Assembly (NCBI GenBank): GCA_022605425.2
Contig: CM061247.1
Span: forward strand, 1,351,501 to 1,415,500
Length of the DNA: 64,000 nt
Direction of reading: 5' to 3'
From: Hamiltosporidium tvaerminnensis
Lineage: Eukaryota; Microsporidia; Dubosqiidae
In this document: one piece after another, positions 55,401 through 64,000 of the stretch
Position numbering within the stretch: position 1 is the stretch's first letter
How the letters are laid out: each line of letters opens with the position of its first letter
Position numbers and translations under genes: made by a program
The notes under the pieces: generated by a model
Seen by the model: only the letters and a program-made list of their open reading frames with translations
What the model was told of the DNA's origin: nothing
Databases searched by the model: none

Positions 55401-57158
55401 AAAATAAATGTGACAGAATTACTTTTGTAGAAAAAGGATATTTCAAATCTGAACGGAATCATATTTTGAAGTCAAATATTTTATATGTATTTGAATTTGC
55501 TATTTCAAGATTATAGCATACGCATAAAAATTCCCTATACAATACTGGAAAAACCTTTTTTTTTCACCAACCATTACAGATATTACTTTATAAATCCAAA
55601 TATTAGTCTGGTTAAAAGCATAAATGTATTTTATAGACTCAAAAGCATATGATTTTTACTTATTAATATTTAAATCATAGTTTTTAAAAAGTTATAAACT
55701 CGAACGACCTGTATATATCATGAAAACAACAAAACCTAATAATGATTTTTAACATATTTCTGAAAATGATCGCGGTGATCAAATTAACTGTCATATTTTT
55801 TTTTGTTCCTTAGAATCATCACACTTATATTTGAAGCAGAATTAAAAAAAAATTTAATGTTTAAGGCACAAAGAAACACAGATATTCAATGTTTTGATTT
55901 AAACCAACAGAAAAATAGTTCAACCGAATATTTTTTTCCTATTCATTATTAATGTCGTATTTCGAGTCTAATATTTCTATTTATTGTACGTGTATGTGAA
56001 TTTTACCACTGCAGAATGCTAAAATTCATTAAATATACACAACTTCGAGATATATTATCTGCCGAAAAAATTATAATATAGTTTTTTTTAGTAAAAATCT
56101 GTTGTCTCAGATTAAAAATAAGAGTATTCAGTATAATAGCATGTTTATAAATTTGAAACAATAAAATATATAACTCTCTATAAAATTGAAAATTCCTTAA
56201 ACATAGGGATTTTATAGGTATCTTATTAACTCTTTTATTTTTGATGATTCGCTATTTTCCTAATTTATACCGAAAAATATAACTTTTCACTTCTAATTAT
56301 AATTTTATTATATAAAAATGTGGCAAATAAATTCGATTTTTATTATCTTTTATGGCAAAATTGTAGCTTTTTACTGCGCTTTATCTATTAAAAGAAGAAA
56401 GTTTGAGAAGAAAGGAGAAGAGATACATTAACATTAAGGAAATACATAATTGTTTAGTAAAATCTGCCAAAAATGAGAATATAGAATATAAAAGCCCCGG
56501 GAAAAGGTTATCAAAACCTTTTAGTATCTAAATCTAATATTTTGATGTAAATCTAAATAGTAGCATATTTTTTCAGTTTATGATCAATGATATTCAGAAT
56601 TAATAAAACATTAGATATATTTCTTTGATTTCTTTAGTAAAATTAAATAGGAAACTAATATGATTTAAAGCCTCGAAATATTGAATATCTGCCTATCGTG
56701 ACACTTGCCTTTGATTAATTGAACTGATAATTTAACAAAATTTCCGTTTTTTAAAAAAAATGAAGAAGTCAATCTTTGGAAATCAAATCCGGGTCTCAGA
56801 AATATATTCCAAGTCTTGTATGCTATATTATAATATTAATATGCCCCAGAAGTGTCTACCTACCGCCTTAAAGCTTTCTTCCCGCTTTACACGTATATTG
56901 AGTAAGCAAATAAGTAACGTATCATATAAGCATCTCAAATATTCAACTGATCCGTAAAACTCTATTTTATACTTATTTTCAAAATATTTAAAAACATAAA
57001 AAAAAGAACAAAACTTTTTTAAATCAAAAATTCAAGGTTTTTTCAAAAAAAAATATAAAAATTGAATAAAAAAAACTGCATTCGAATATTTTTTTATAAA
57101 TTTTAAAAAGCAATCATAAGAATTAATTTTGCAAAATTACTTGCTATTTTCATATTCC
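55401..57158. other. Stretch without a supported gene
   Basis: AT-rich, no recognised repeat. A 65-codon plus-strand frame at 56760-56957 has no start motif, is Ser/Lys-rich and matches nothing I know. Confidence 0.45.
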
Positions 57159-58541
57159 TTATAATGTTAAAGAATGTACAAACATATCATACGACCTTTT
57201 TACCAAAGAACTCCTATAATAACTTCTCCAGAACCTTCTATTGGCTGCTCTACTATATGAATTATTTATAAGAGTAATAACTTTTGAACAAAAATGATCA
57301 AAAATTCTTTTTGAAAGAAAAAGAAAAGAACACATCAATGTTTTAAGATTTTCGTAAATATCTTCATCATCTAATTCACAATCTTTAATTTCCTTTTCCA
57401 CTGGTTTTTCTGCAAATTCAACCAAAGATTTATCAGACGCGAAATATCCTTTGATTTTTAAAGAATTCAAATACGATTCTGGATTTAAATCATTTAAAAG
57501 ACCTCTTTTTTTAAGATTTTCTATTGCAGCTTTTTCATTAAAAGGTATTTTTTTATGACTTAAATAAACATAAAGAAATCCACATATTTCAAATTCTGGA
57601 ATAAAAACGATATATCTGTGATCTAACATGGAATAAAATTTATGATATTGAATGTTTAAATCCTCAGTCACTTCGATTCCAAATATACGCGAAATTTCAT
57701 TGAAATATGTATTCTGCATTTCAAAATCTCTTCTAATTCCCTTTCTAAATATTTCTCGATGCCGCAAATCCGAATCCAACTTACGTTTGGGAATCGATAA
57801 AATTTTTAGTTTTTCGTTTAATGGAATTTTATTTTTTCTTCTTTTATTCCTTCGAATTATACTTTTAATGATTTTATTTCTTTTTTTTATCCGTTCGATT
57901 TCTTCTTTTGGTTTCAACAGAAATTTGTCAACTTTATGGTCATACATATATTTATAGGGATATCTCGCATTACCTAAATATTTTACAAAAATATGACAAT
58001 TCTTAGCACTTCTTACATCTCTTCCGGTAATAAGAACATAAGTATCATCCTTAAGACTAATACGATATTCTTTTTCTATCTGTTCTAAAAATATTTGAAA
58101 AGGAATTTTATCAATAAATTTACGAAAAGACGAATAAAAAAAAGTTTTTCCTTTTTTTTCTTCATGAACACGTTTAGAATAATAAAGAACATCAACTAGA
58201 TATGAAAATCGAAAAGTAAGCGTACATTTACGTGACATGGCAGGATCAAAATTACACATTTTCAAATATATTTTTAAATACGTGTCACTTTCAAATTGAA
58301 GACATTTTTTTAATTCTTTATATGAAATTATAAAAGCAAGAAGTTTTTTATAAATGGGGGGTTTTCCTTCTAAAACGTAGTCATTGGTTTCTTTGATATG
58401 TTTAGAAGAAAATGCATTTCTTGAAATTGCAAGCACTTCTTCGTTTACTTCTTGTGTGAGTGCTTGTGTGTGTCCTGACTGACACACGTATACACCATCG
58501 TAGCATACAAATTCTGTGTTACAAATTTCGCAAACGTGCAT
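57159..58541 (-). CDS. RRN7: Rrn7/TAF1B-like RNA polymerase I core factor subunit
   Basis: 460 residues if started at the ATG at 58541. The frame is open to an upstream ATG at 58634, but AACACCCCTCTA stands directly before the inner ATG, which then starts MHVCEIC. This puts the zinc ribbon at the very N-terminus, as in yeast Rrn7. The ribbon is CEIC...DGVYVCQSGH, with the same CxYGH/CxSGH last half as Rrn7. Helical cyclin-like regions follow (YKKLLAFIISYKELKKCLQF), then a basic block (RIKKRNKIIKSIIRRNKRRK). Rrn7/TAF1B is the TFIIB-like factor that brings Pol I to the rDNA promoter. The family is very divergent, so the call rests on the ribbon and overall layout. A different TFIIB-related or zinc-ribbon protein remains possible. 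Confidence 0.6.
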   Translation of the reverse strand: MHVCEICNTEFVCYDGVYVCQSGHTQALTQEVNEEVLAISRNAFSSKHIKETNDYVLEGKPPIYKKLLAFIISYKELKKCLQFESDTYLKIYLKMCNFDPAMSRKCTLTFRFSYLVDVLYYSKRVHEEKKGKTFFYSSFRKFIDKIPFQIFLEQIEKEYRISLKDDTYVLITGRDVRSAKNCHIFVKYLGNARYPYKYMYDHKVDKFLLKPKEEIERIKKRNKIIKSIIRRNKRRKNKIPLNEKLKILSIPKRKLDSDLRHREIFRKGIRRDFEMQNTYFNEISRIFGIEVTEDLNIQYHKFYSMLDHRYIVFIPEFEICGFLYVYLSHKKIPFNEKAAIENLKKRGLLNDLNPESYLNSLKIKGYFASDKSLVEFAEKPVEKEIKDCELDDEDIYENLKTLMCSFLFLSKRIFDHFCSKVITLINNSYSRAANRRFWRSYYRSSLVKRSYDMFVHSLTL

Positions 58542-58545
58542 TAGA

Positions 58546-58549
58546 GGGG
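58546..58549 (-). promoter_or_regulatory. CCCC start motif deciding the Rrn7-like start
   Basis: Minus strand AACACCCCTCTAATG. The four Cs end four bases before the inner ATG and decide the start against the upstream ATG at 58634. The motif is nearly the same as the AACACCCCTTTA repeated in the myosin gene. Confidence 0.6.
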
Positions 58550-58710
58550 TGTTTCTTTTTAAATTTTTAAAAATATTTTTTATTAAATTTACCGTAGAAT
58601 ATAAAGATTGTTCTTTAGATTTACCGTTGAACATAAAGCATTTTTATCAAATTTTACCGATGAATATAAAGATTGTTTTTTAATAAATTTGGTTTTATTT
58701 ATACTTAGTA

Positions 58711-59444
58711 CTTTATTTAAAAGTATCACATCTTTTTTAAAACAGTGGCAAGTGTTATATTTGTTTTCATGACATTAACGCAGTTCTAGGTTTAACATAA
58801 ATAACTGCTACCCCAACACTCCATCGGTAACCCCTGCGATACCTACGGCCCAAAGCCTTTCATCTACCAGGTGTGTAGAACCTAATTTAATAGGCGAGGC
58901 AGTTGCCCGGAGTTCGTTAATGTCCGTTGCATGGAGTGTGATCGAAGGCCGAAGCCCCCCCTGGGCTCCCCCAAGACTATGCAGCATTCCCACTTACTCT
59001 ACACTTTCTGAACCCAATAAACTTCTAGCTAAGATATATTTCAGAGATTTACATGGGGTCCACCTAGACAGTGCAATGTCATACCAACAGGTATAACCTG
59101 CTACTTAGCTTTCCTGGCTTTATATGGTTTTTTGTTTTGTATCTCCCAGGCGCTAAGTCTTCTAACCCGAGTGAGCAAGGCTAGGTTTCCATGCTTTTAC
59201 ATGGCAATTACCTACATGTTCAGCTGCGGTCTGCAATCTGGTTACATAAAAAACTACAAATAAATTTGTAGAAAAAGTTTCTCCATCTCTTAGACCTCCC
59301 CTCCTCATAACAACTCCCATGGAACAACCAAAGATGTAGTGTGGTTTTATTCCCACCAAAAATCCAAACAATGATCTCACACCAGTTTCACACACTCATT
59401 GCCAAGTAGAAAGTTTTTTATGTGGTTATCCTCCCTCCACTTTT
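58711..59444 (-). mobile_element. 734-bp retroposon-like repeat, copy C, with 10-bp target duplication
   Basis: On the minus strand it starts AAAAGTGGAGGGAGGATAAC and ends GATGTGATACTTTTAAATAA plus AG. Direct repeats ATACTTAGTA flank it at 58701-58710 and 59445-59454. Length and sequence closely match copy B. ORFs within (58808-58993, 59162-59395) are not conserved between copies. It inserted about 80 bases upstream of the outer ATG of the Rrn7-like frame. Confidence 0.88.
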
Positions 59445-59454
59445 ATACTTAGTA

Positions 59455-60262
59455 AATCATAATTTTAAAATAATATTTTTTTTGCAACGTTTTTAGTTTT
59501 GGAAAATAAAAGATAAATTTTATTTTTAATTTATCAAATAAATAAATCTAAAAAATATTTTTTTTAAAAAACAATTTGTTATTTTTAATTTGAATTGTAT
59601 GGTTCTTTTTAATAAAAAGGTATATGATGTTGAATTTTAAAACATTTTTAGTAAAAAAAATAGAAATTTTAAATTATTTAAATTTTTTTTGGTATTTAAC
59701 TAATCCAACAATTATTTTAAAATTTCATAAATTTAAAATTAACTAACTATAAATAAAATATAACTATTAAATAATCTTATTAAAGATATTTTAAACTAAA
59801 TTTTTTTGTAGTATTTGGAATTAATATTAAAAAGTCTATTGATTTTGATCAAATAGGGGAAAAGGAAGTATCTTAATGAATAAAAAATTTTTAATATGAC
59901 GAACTTAAAATATGAAATAGTTTAAATAAATTTTTAAATAAAAACAAGAATATTATTTTAAATAAAAAAAATAAATTATCAGATAATATTCAAGTAAATT
60001 ATAAATAAAATGAGAATCAAAGTAAAATAATCTTTTATAATAGAAAAATTTTTAGATAGAATATCGTTTATAATAGAAAAAGTTAATAACAAAGAATATC
60101 GTTTATAATAGAAAAGGTTAAAAATGATAATATCATTTACAATAGAAAAAGTTAAAAACAATTATATAGTTTATAATAAAATATATAAAAACAATAATAA
60201 GTTTATAATAGAGATTTTAAAAAACAAGAATAAGCTTATAATAAAAATATTTAACCAACAAT
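59455..60262. repeat. AT-rich spacer with degenerate tandem repeat downstream of CDC45
   Basis: From about 60020 to 60250 a unit near TTTATAATAGAAAAAGTTAA recurs six to eight times with variable spacing (about 30 to 45 bases). The start of the spacer is simple A/T sequence. No gene is supported. Confidence 0.6.
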
Positions 60263-60685
60263 TTAAGAATAATTTATTCCAAATAAATTTTCAAAAAAAT
60301 ATTTAAGCAATCCATTTTGTACAATAAATATTGTATTTTCTATGTCTAAAGATTCATTTTCAATATTTCTAAGTAAATATTTTTTCTTTTTATTTGGTAA
60401 GTATAATAATGATTGAGTTTCTTTATATTTTTCAATCAAAATTATTATTTCTAGATTAGCTCTTTTAGATTTTTGCAAAAATATTTTAATTAAATCGTGA
60501 AATATTTTTATCCAACTTAAATTATCATAATTTTCAAGTATTTCATTATTTAAATAAGGAATACTTAAAAGTCTAAATGGTCCTACCTGTTTCAATCGAT
60601 GTATATTTATTCTAAGTAAATAATTTATTGATTTATAAAAGTTGAATACGGATTCACATCGATATATTTTGGATTTGAAAAACAA
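60263..60685 (-). pseudogene. CDC45: CDC45 C-terminal part in a shifted frame
   Basis: 140 codons from a TTG, overlapping the end of the upstream CDC45 frame by 61 bases. It begins with a reading of the same DNA in another frame, then continues with helices (NFYKSINYLLRINIHRLKQVGPFRLL) that correspond to the Cdc45 segment before and including the GPF turn. It ends with a helix, LLKYFFENLF. There is no start codon of its own. One frameshift between about 60630 and 60685 would join it to the N-terminal part. Because Cdc45 is essential in eukaryotes, an assembly indel or a second intact copy elsewhere is more likely than true loss. Confidence 0.6.
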
Positions 60686-61659
60686 AATATTGAATATAGT
60701 GGTTTTGAAGTGTACATAGTAGAAGTTAAAACATAAAACGATTCTAATAAACTGATTTTAAAATCGTAATTAAATTTGTATTCGTAAATATAATTTTGAT
60801 TTATATTTTCTTTGATTAAATTTTGAGATCTTTCAGTCATATTAGAACTACAATCTTTAGATTCTTTAATTGAAATACCTAATTTAGCAAGAAATTCATA
60901 AATTTTATAATCTTTGAAAATATTTGATTTTAAATAAAGCTTTTTTACCAAAATAAAATCCAAAAAGAAACTTAAAGATTCAAAAATATTATTACTTTCT
61001 ATAAACGGTATATCAACCTTTCGTAAATAAAAAATTTTTTCTAACGAATTTTTTTGATTCGTTTTTTTAATTTCAATAATTAATTCTTTATAAAAGTTTT
61101 TACACACTAAACATAACATTTCATTTTCAATATCGTGTGCACTTTCATATGATGAATCTTCGTCGTAATCTTCATAATAATTTTCTTTTTCAGAAAAATC
61201 AAAATTTCTAACTTTTTCGTAGAAATAAATTTTATAAAAATTGAAAATTACTAACGAATTCCATAAAATAGAATTATTTAAATAATTCATTTTTTGAGCA
61301 AAAGAATACATCGTTTGTAACGAATCGGTATATTTAATATCACATGAACATTCAGAATATTCACATTTTAAAATTATCATATTTTCATCGCCTATCACTT
61401 TCCCAATACCAATACACTCATAATTTACATTAACCGGAATATCAATAATAATTTTAAATTCTGTATTTTCTTTAGGAAAATCACTATGAGAAGTCACAAT
61501 ATTTACTTCAAATTTTATTAATTCTCTTTTTAATATTGAAATCAAAATATGAACAGATGAAATACTATGACAATTGTTTGTACAATATATTTTTAATGTG
61601 GAATATCTTTTAAGTAATTCTATGATTTCTTTTGTTTTACTTGTTTCAAGATACCCCAT
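60625..61659 (-). CDS. CDC45: CDC45 replication initiation factor, N-terminal and middle part
   Basis: 344 residues. The start LKIYCTNNCHSISSVHILIS...ILKRELIKFEVNIV follows the Cdc45 opening (VLIFVxxDxDALCAxxILxxLLKRDxIPYxIxPVSG), though the DxDA acidic residues are replaced here. Then come a FKIIIDIPVNVNY strand, SFAQKMNYLNNSILWNSLV (family: the NxLLWLAIVGLT segment), an acidic loop (YYEDYDEDSSYES), and YEFLAKLGISIKESKDCSSNMTERSQNLIKENI. This last follows the hallmark LAKMGxxLxxxxQxxxxMDxxLKxxLxE of Cdc45, then SLLESFYVLTSTMYTS. Cdc45 is part of the CMG helicase that unwinds replication forks. The frame ends early, and the remaining C-terminus lies in the frame at 60263-60685. Total length of about 465 residues would be normal for a reduced genome. 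Confidence 0.72.
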   Translation of the reverse strand: MGYLETSKTKEIIELLKRYSTLKIYCTNNCHSISSVHILISILKRELIKFEVNIVTSHSDFPKENTEFKIIIDIPVNVNYECIGIGKVIGDENMIILKCEYSECSCDIKYTDSLQTMYSFAQKMNYLNNSILWNSLVIFNFYKIYFYEKVRNFDFSEKENYYEDYDEDSSYESAHDIENEMLCLVCKNFYKELIIEIKKTNQKNSLEKIFYLRKVDIPFIESNNIFESLSFFLDFILVKKLYLKSNIFKDYKIYEFLAKLGISIKESKDCSSNMTERSQNLIKENINQNYIYEYKFNYDFKISLLESFYVLTSTMYTSKPLYSIFCFSNPKYIDVNPYSTFINQ

Positions 61660-62155
61660 AAAATTTATTTTAATTCAGTTTTTTACTTTATTTATAATAT
61701 GGCGCCCTTTTTTTTGAATAGATTTAGGAATAGATGATAGAATTACTAGAATGAATCTGTAATTTAATAAGGGTCAATAGAATTATTATAATTCACATCA
61801 AAATTATAAATTAATATTCATTCTTTCTGTGGTAAGAAATTGAAGAAGTAGGAATGAATCTAAAAATAAAGAAGAATAAAAAATTAATTCATTGCTTTTC
61901 TTTTTACGATTATAAAAGATTTGAAGGAGTAGGAAGAAATCTAAAAATAAAGAAGAATAAAATTATAAATCTGTATTAAAAATAATTTAGAAACCTTTTT
62001 TTCAAAAAATCCGGATTAATAAATTTTTCCTCGTAAAAATAATTTCTTTTATCATAAAAATTTAAAGAAAAACGTAGTCAAATTTATTAAGAATCTAGAA
62101 ATAGAAAAATATTTATTTAATTATTCAGGAAATAGGAATTAAATAAATATTTTTT
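61660..62155. repeat. Intergenic spacer with a direct repeat
   Basis: GAAGTAGGAATGAATCTAAA with following AATAAAGAAGAATAAAA occurs at about 61846 and again, slightly changed, at about 61922 (unit about 76 bases). No gene is seen. A GGGCGCC run lies about 45 bases upstream of the CDC45 ATG. Confidence 0.5.
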
Positions 62156-62809
62156 TTATTTATTTTTACTACAACACTGTAAGTTTGATATGACATCTAT
62201 AATTCTGGCAGTTTCATTTTTAAAAAAGATAAAATCATTTTTATGATTTAAAATTCTTTCTAATTTTTTTATTTCCATAAAAATTATACTTTTAAATTTA
62301 CATTCATGAACAGCAAGTTCAGTTTTTAAGAAAATTAAAATATTTTTTATATCTTTTGTACATTTACTGCACATTTTTAGTTTCGTATCACATTTGTGTT
62401 TTTTTATTTCAAAATTGGGAGAAATCCTATTTTCTAAGGAAATATTGTTGTTGATAGGAATTGCTGGGTTTTCAAGGTTGGGATTATTCAGATTTTCTGT
62501 ATTATCGGTTGGTTTTTTTATATTTAAACGCGTTTTTCTTTCAAAGGTTTGTGGTTGATACGAATTTTCTATGACTATAAAATTATCGGATTCTGCGTTG
62601 GTAATAGCATTTTTGTATCTGAGAACCATAAGTTGCTGTCTCGGTGTAAGTTTGGAAATATCTGGCTGCTCGTATATCGATTTGAATGGAACGTATTTTC
62701 CAAGTGTCTTTCTTTTTTTAGTTTTCTTTTTTTTTATATTTTTCTTAAGATTTTGTATTGGCTCGTAGGATTGTGGAGATGGAAGGTAATAATCAGAACT
62801 GTTGGGCAT
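62156..62809 (-). CDS. Hypothetical basic protein with a Cys pair region; possible 5' intron
   Basis: 217 residues from ATG. The N-terminus is Pro/Tyr-rich, then strongly basic at residues about 22 to 40 (KKNIKKKKTKKRKTLGKY), which would suit a nuclear protein. Residues about 50 to 65, DISKLTPRQQLMVLRY, form a helix that faintly recalls chromatin-complex subunits. A linker rich in Asn/Pro and then a C-terminal helical domain follow, with CDTKLKMCSKC and a closing CC. No family is recognised. The GGAGGGTAA motif seen at POP4 lies 49 bases upstream rather than next to the ATG, and it reads GGAGGGTAAGTTT, containing a GTAAGT donor. An AG lies just before the ATG, so a 47-base intron at 62812-62858 could bring the motif to the start. 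Confidence 0.6.
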   Translation of the reverse strand: MPNSSDYYLPSPQSYEPIQNLKKNIKKKKTKKRKTLGKYVPFKSIYEQPDISKLTPRQQLMVLRYKNAITNAESDNFIVIENSYQPQTFERKTRLNIKKPTDNTENLNNPNLENPAIPINNNISLENRISPNFEIKKHKCDTKLKMCSKCTKDIKNILIFLKTELAVHECKFKSIIFMEIKKLERILNHKNDFIFFKNETARIIDVISNLQCCSKNK

Positions 62810-63104
62810 ATCTTGATAAATCTTTGTGTATTTATAGATTATTTGGCGGGAAACTTACCCTCCAAAAATTATCGGTTAAGGATAATAAAAAATATTTTTT
62901 TTGCTATTCAAAGAGTAAAATTCTAATACAATAAAAAGTTGTGAACATGCAGTGTTAAGTATAAATATAAACGAATATAAAAAAATATTAAAAGATGAAA
63001 ATCGGCAACTGAAAATAAAAAATTGAAACTTTAAAAAAAAATTAAAAAAAAGCGAAAATATAATTAAATAACATTTCTATTTATTTAAGGGATATAAAAT
63101 GAAT

Positions 63105-63962
63105 CTACACGTGTTTTATAAAAATATATAATTTATCTTTGCAGAACACTCGCGTGGCGAAGAAATCATCTTGATTTTCTATCGAAATTAATTCATTGCC
63201 ATCTTTAAAATAAAATTTAAAATTTTTATAATGTGCAAGATTTATAGAATTTTCTGTAATATTTTTTTCGGGATATAAATAGTTGGCAATTCTTGAAAGA
63301 GATTTCTTTTTAAAATCATCAAAATCTGAAAATAATTCTTGGCAAATTATAAAATTAAGGTCTCCAAATTGTATTTTAGAGGCGAAGAAGTTTAAAATTG
63401 TAGATTTTGAATCAGATTCTTTATATTTTGTTCGAATTTTTTTATCTTTAAATTCTACTTTTCCTGCAGATGGAATCGATTTGTAATTTCTTGCTTCTGA
63501 ATCTTCTTCTTTGATTTCTAACTTGTTTTTTGAATCTTTTGTGGTATTTATTATCTCTTCTACAGATACTGCCGCCTCTCTGCTGATAAAAGGTATCACA
63601 GTCAGTTCTTTACTTTCATTTGTATCTTTCCAAACAACTTTCAAATTATACTCGTCATTTTTATCATACAATTTACATTTTTGAACACAAAAATACAAAA
63701 TAGTCTCCAAAAATATAAGTCTATCCGTTTCTATTTCCACAAAAACCATTCCTTTTTCAAAATACAAAATCAAGTATTTGCCTCGTCTTTTTCTATAAAA
63801 GAATACAGCATAATTATGTAAAAGGTATTCTCCCAACTCGCTGTCATTTAACTCATCACTGTTCTCAATCCTCTTTCTGATCTTAAAATAGAATTCCTTT
63901 TCATCCAGCTTTTTTTTCTTATCATTAGCCATTTCCGCTATTTCTTTAAAACAATTTTCCAA
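63105..63962 (-). CDS. Hypothetical protein, start uncertain at the window edge
   Basis: 285 codons from a TTG. The frame stays open to the window's end, so the true start may lie outside, or be the ATG at codon 11 (63932; MANDKKKKLDEKE). The product has an N-terminal charged helix, a strand-rich region (residues about 48 to 105: AVFFYRKRRGKYLILYFEKGMVFVEIE) that could be a small beta-barrel such as a PH-like or EVH fold, a charged linker (about 140 to 185), and a second mixed alpha/beta part (FFASKIQFGDLNFIICQELFSDF). No family is recognised. The frame is intact up to the edge. Confidence 0.6.
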   Translation of the reverse strand: MENCFKEIAEMANDKKKKLDEKEFYFKIRKRIENSDELNDSELGEYLLHNYAVFFYRKRRGKYLILYFEKGMVFVEIETDRLIFLETILYFCVQKCKLYDKNDEYNLKVVWKDTNESKELTVIPFISREAAVSVEEIINTTKDSKNKLEIKEEDSEARNYKSIPSAGKVEFKDKKIRTKYKESDSKSTILNFFASKIQFGDLNFIICQELFSDFDDFKKKSLSRIANYLYPEKNITENSINLAHYKNFKFYFKDGNELISIENQDDFFATRVFCKDKLYIFIKHV

Positions 63963-64000
63963 ATAAATGTAATATCTTTGATCTGAAATGTAACAAAATT

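Noticed and set aside
56760-56957. 65-codon plus-strand frame
   Set aside because: Begins in a poly-A run, lacks a start motif, and its composition is like random AT-rich sequence.
60124-60306. 60-codon Lys/Asn/Ile frame downstream of CDC45
   Set aside because: It is a translation of the degenerate AT-rich tandem repeat.

Overview
The window is very AT-rich, intron-poor and gene-sparse eukaryotic DNA, and I read it as a microsporidium with a large, transposon-loaded genome. Several genes have a short run of C or G within about 5 to 15 bases of the start codon, which matches the known microsporidian CCC-like/GGG-like start motif: cyclophilin, a Pop4-like gene, an Rrn7-like gene, a coiled-coil gene, a membrane protein and two secreted paralogues. 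Recognisable housekeeping proteins are short for their families. I cannot name the genus from sequence alone; a Hamiltosporidium- or Edhazardia-like lineage would fit.

Layout. 0.9-3.3 kb: one leucine-rich-like secreted or membrane gene on the minus strand, split into two frames. 3.9-4.3 kb: a GC-richer fragment that looks like the 5' part of a LINE. 6.5-7.3 kb: a secreted acidic repeat protein whose coiled-coil tail lies in another frame. 7.5-8.3 kb: first copy of a 734-bp retroposon-like repeat. 8.7-15.3 kb: a single intact 2213-residue class V myosin (motor, IQ, coiled coil, DIL tail), interrupted by about eleven tandem-repeat insertions built around the DNA motif AACACCCCTTTA/TAAAGGGGTGTT, which continues into the non-coding DNA upstream. 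15.9-19.8 kb: a palindrome with arms of about 0.9 kb; a 1719-bp mariner element of the plant-like DD39D type sits in the left arm, and the right arm preserves the empty site. 20.4 kb: a membrane-anchored Pro/Thr repeat protein. 23.4 kb: second 734-bp copy with a 13-bp target-site duplication. 24.3-26.4 kb: a coiled-coil protein with a weak KNL1-like N-terminus. 28.9 kb: cyclophilin. 30.3 kb: RNase P/MRP subunit Pop4.

32.8-57 kb is mostly a transposon graveyard. It holds two paralogous secreted 250-residue proteins (32.8 and 49.3 kb), a multi-pass membrane protein (45.7 kb), a dead APE-type LINE (37.2-39 kb), two decayed copies of a LINE with a restriction-like endonuclease (41.6-45.7 and 52.3-55.4 kb) and a fossil retroviral-type integrase (47.3-48.6 kb).

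57-64 kb carries probable core genes on the minus strand: an Rrn7/TAF1B-like Pol I factor, a third complete 734-bp repeat with a 10-bp target duplication, CDC45 split by a frameshift, and two hypothetical genes, the last reaching toward the window edge.

The genes do not form one pathway. They are scattered core functions (transcription, replication, RNA processing, protein folding, motor) plus candidate secreted or surface proteins, separated by dead and recently mobile elements. Several reading frames are broken by apparent single-base shifts, so either decay is active or the assembly has indel errors.
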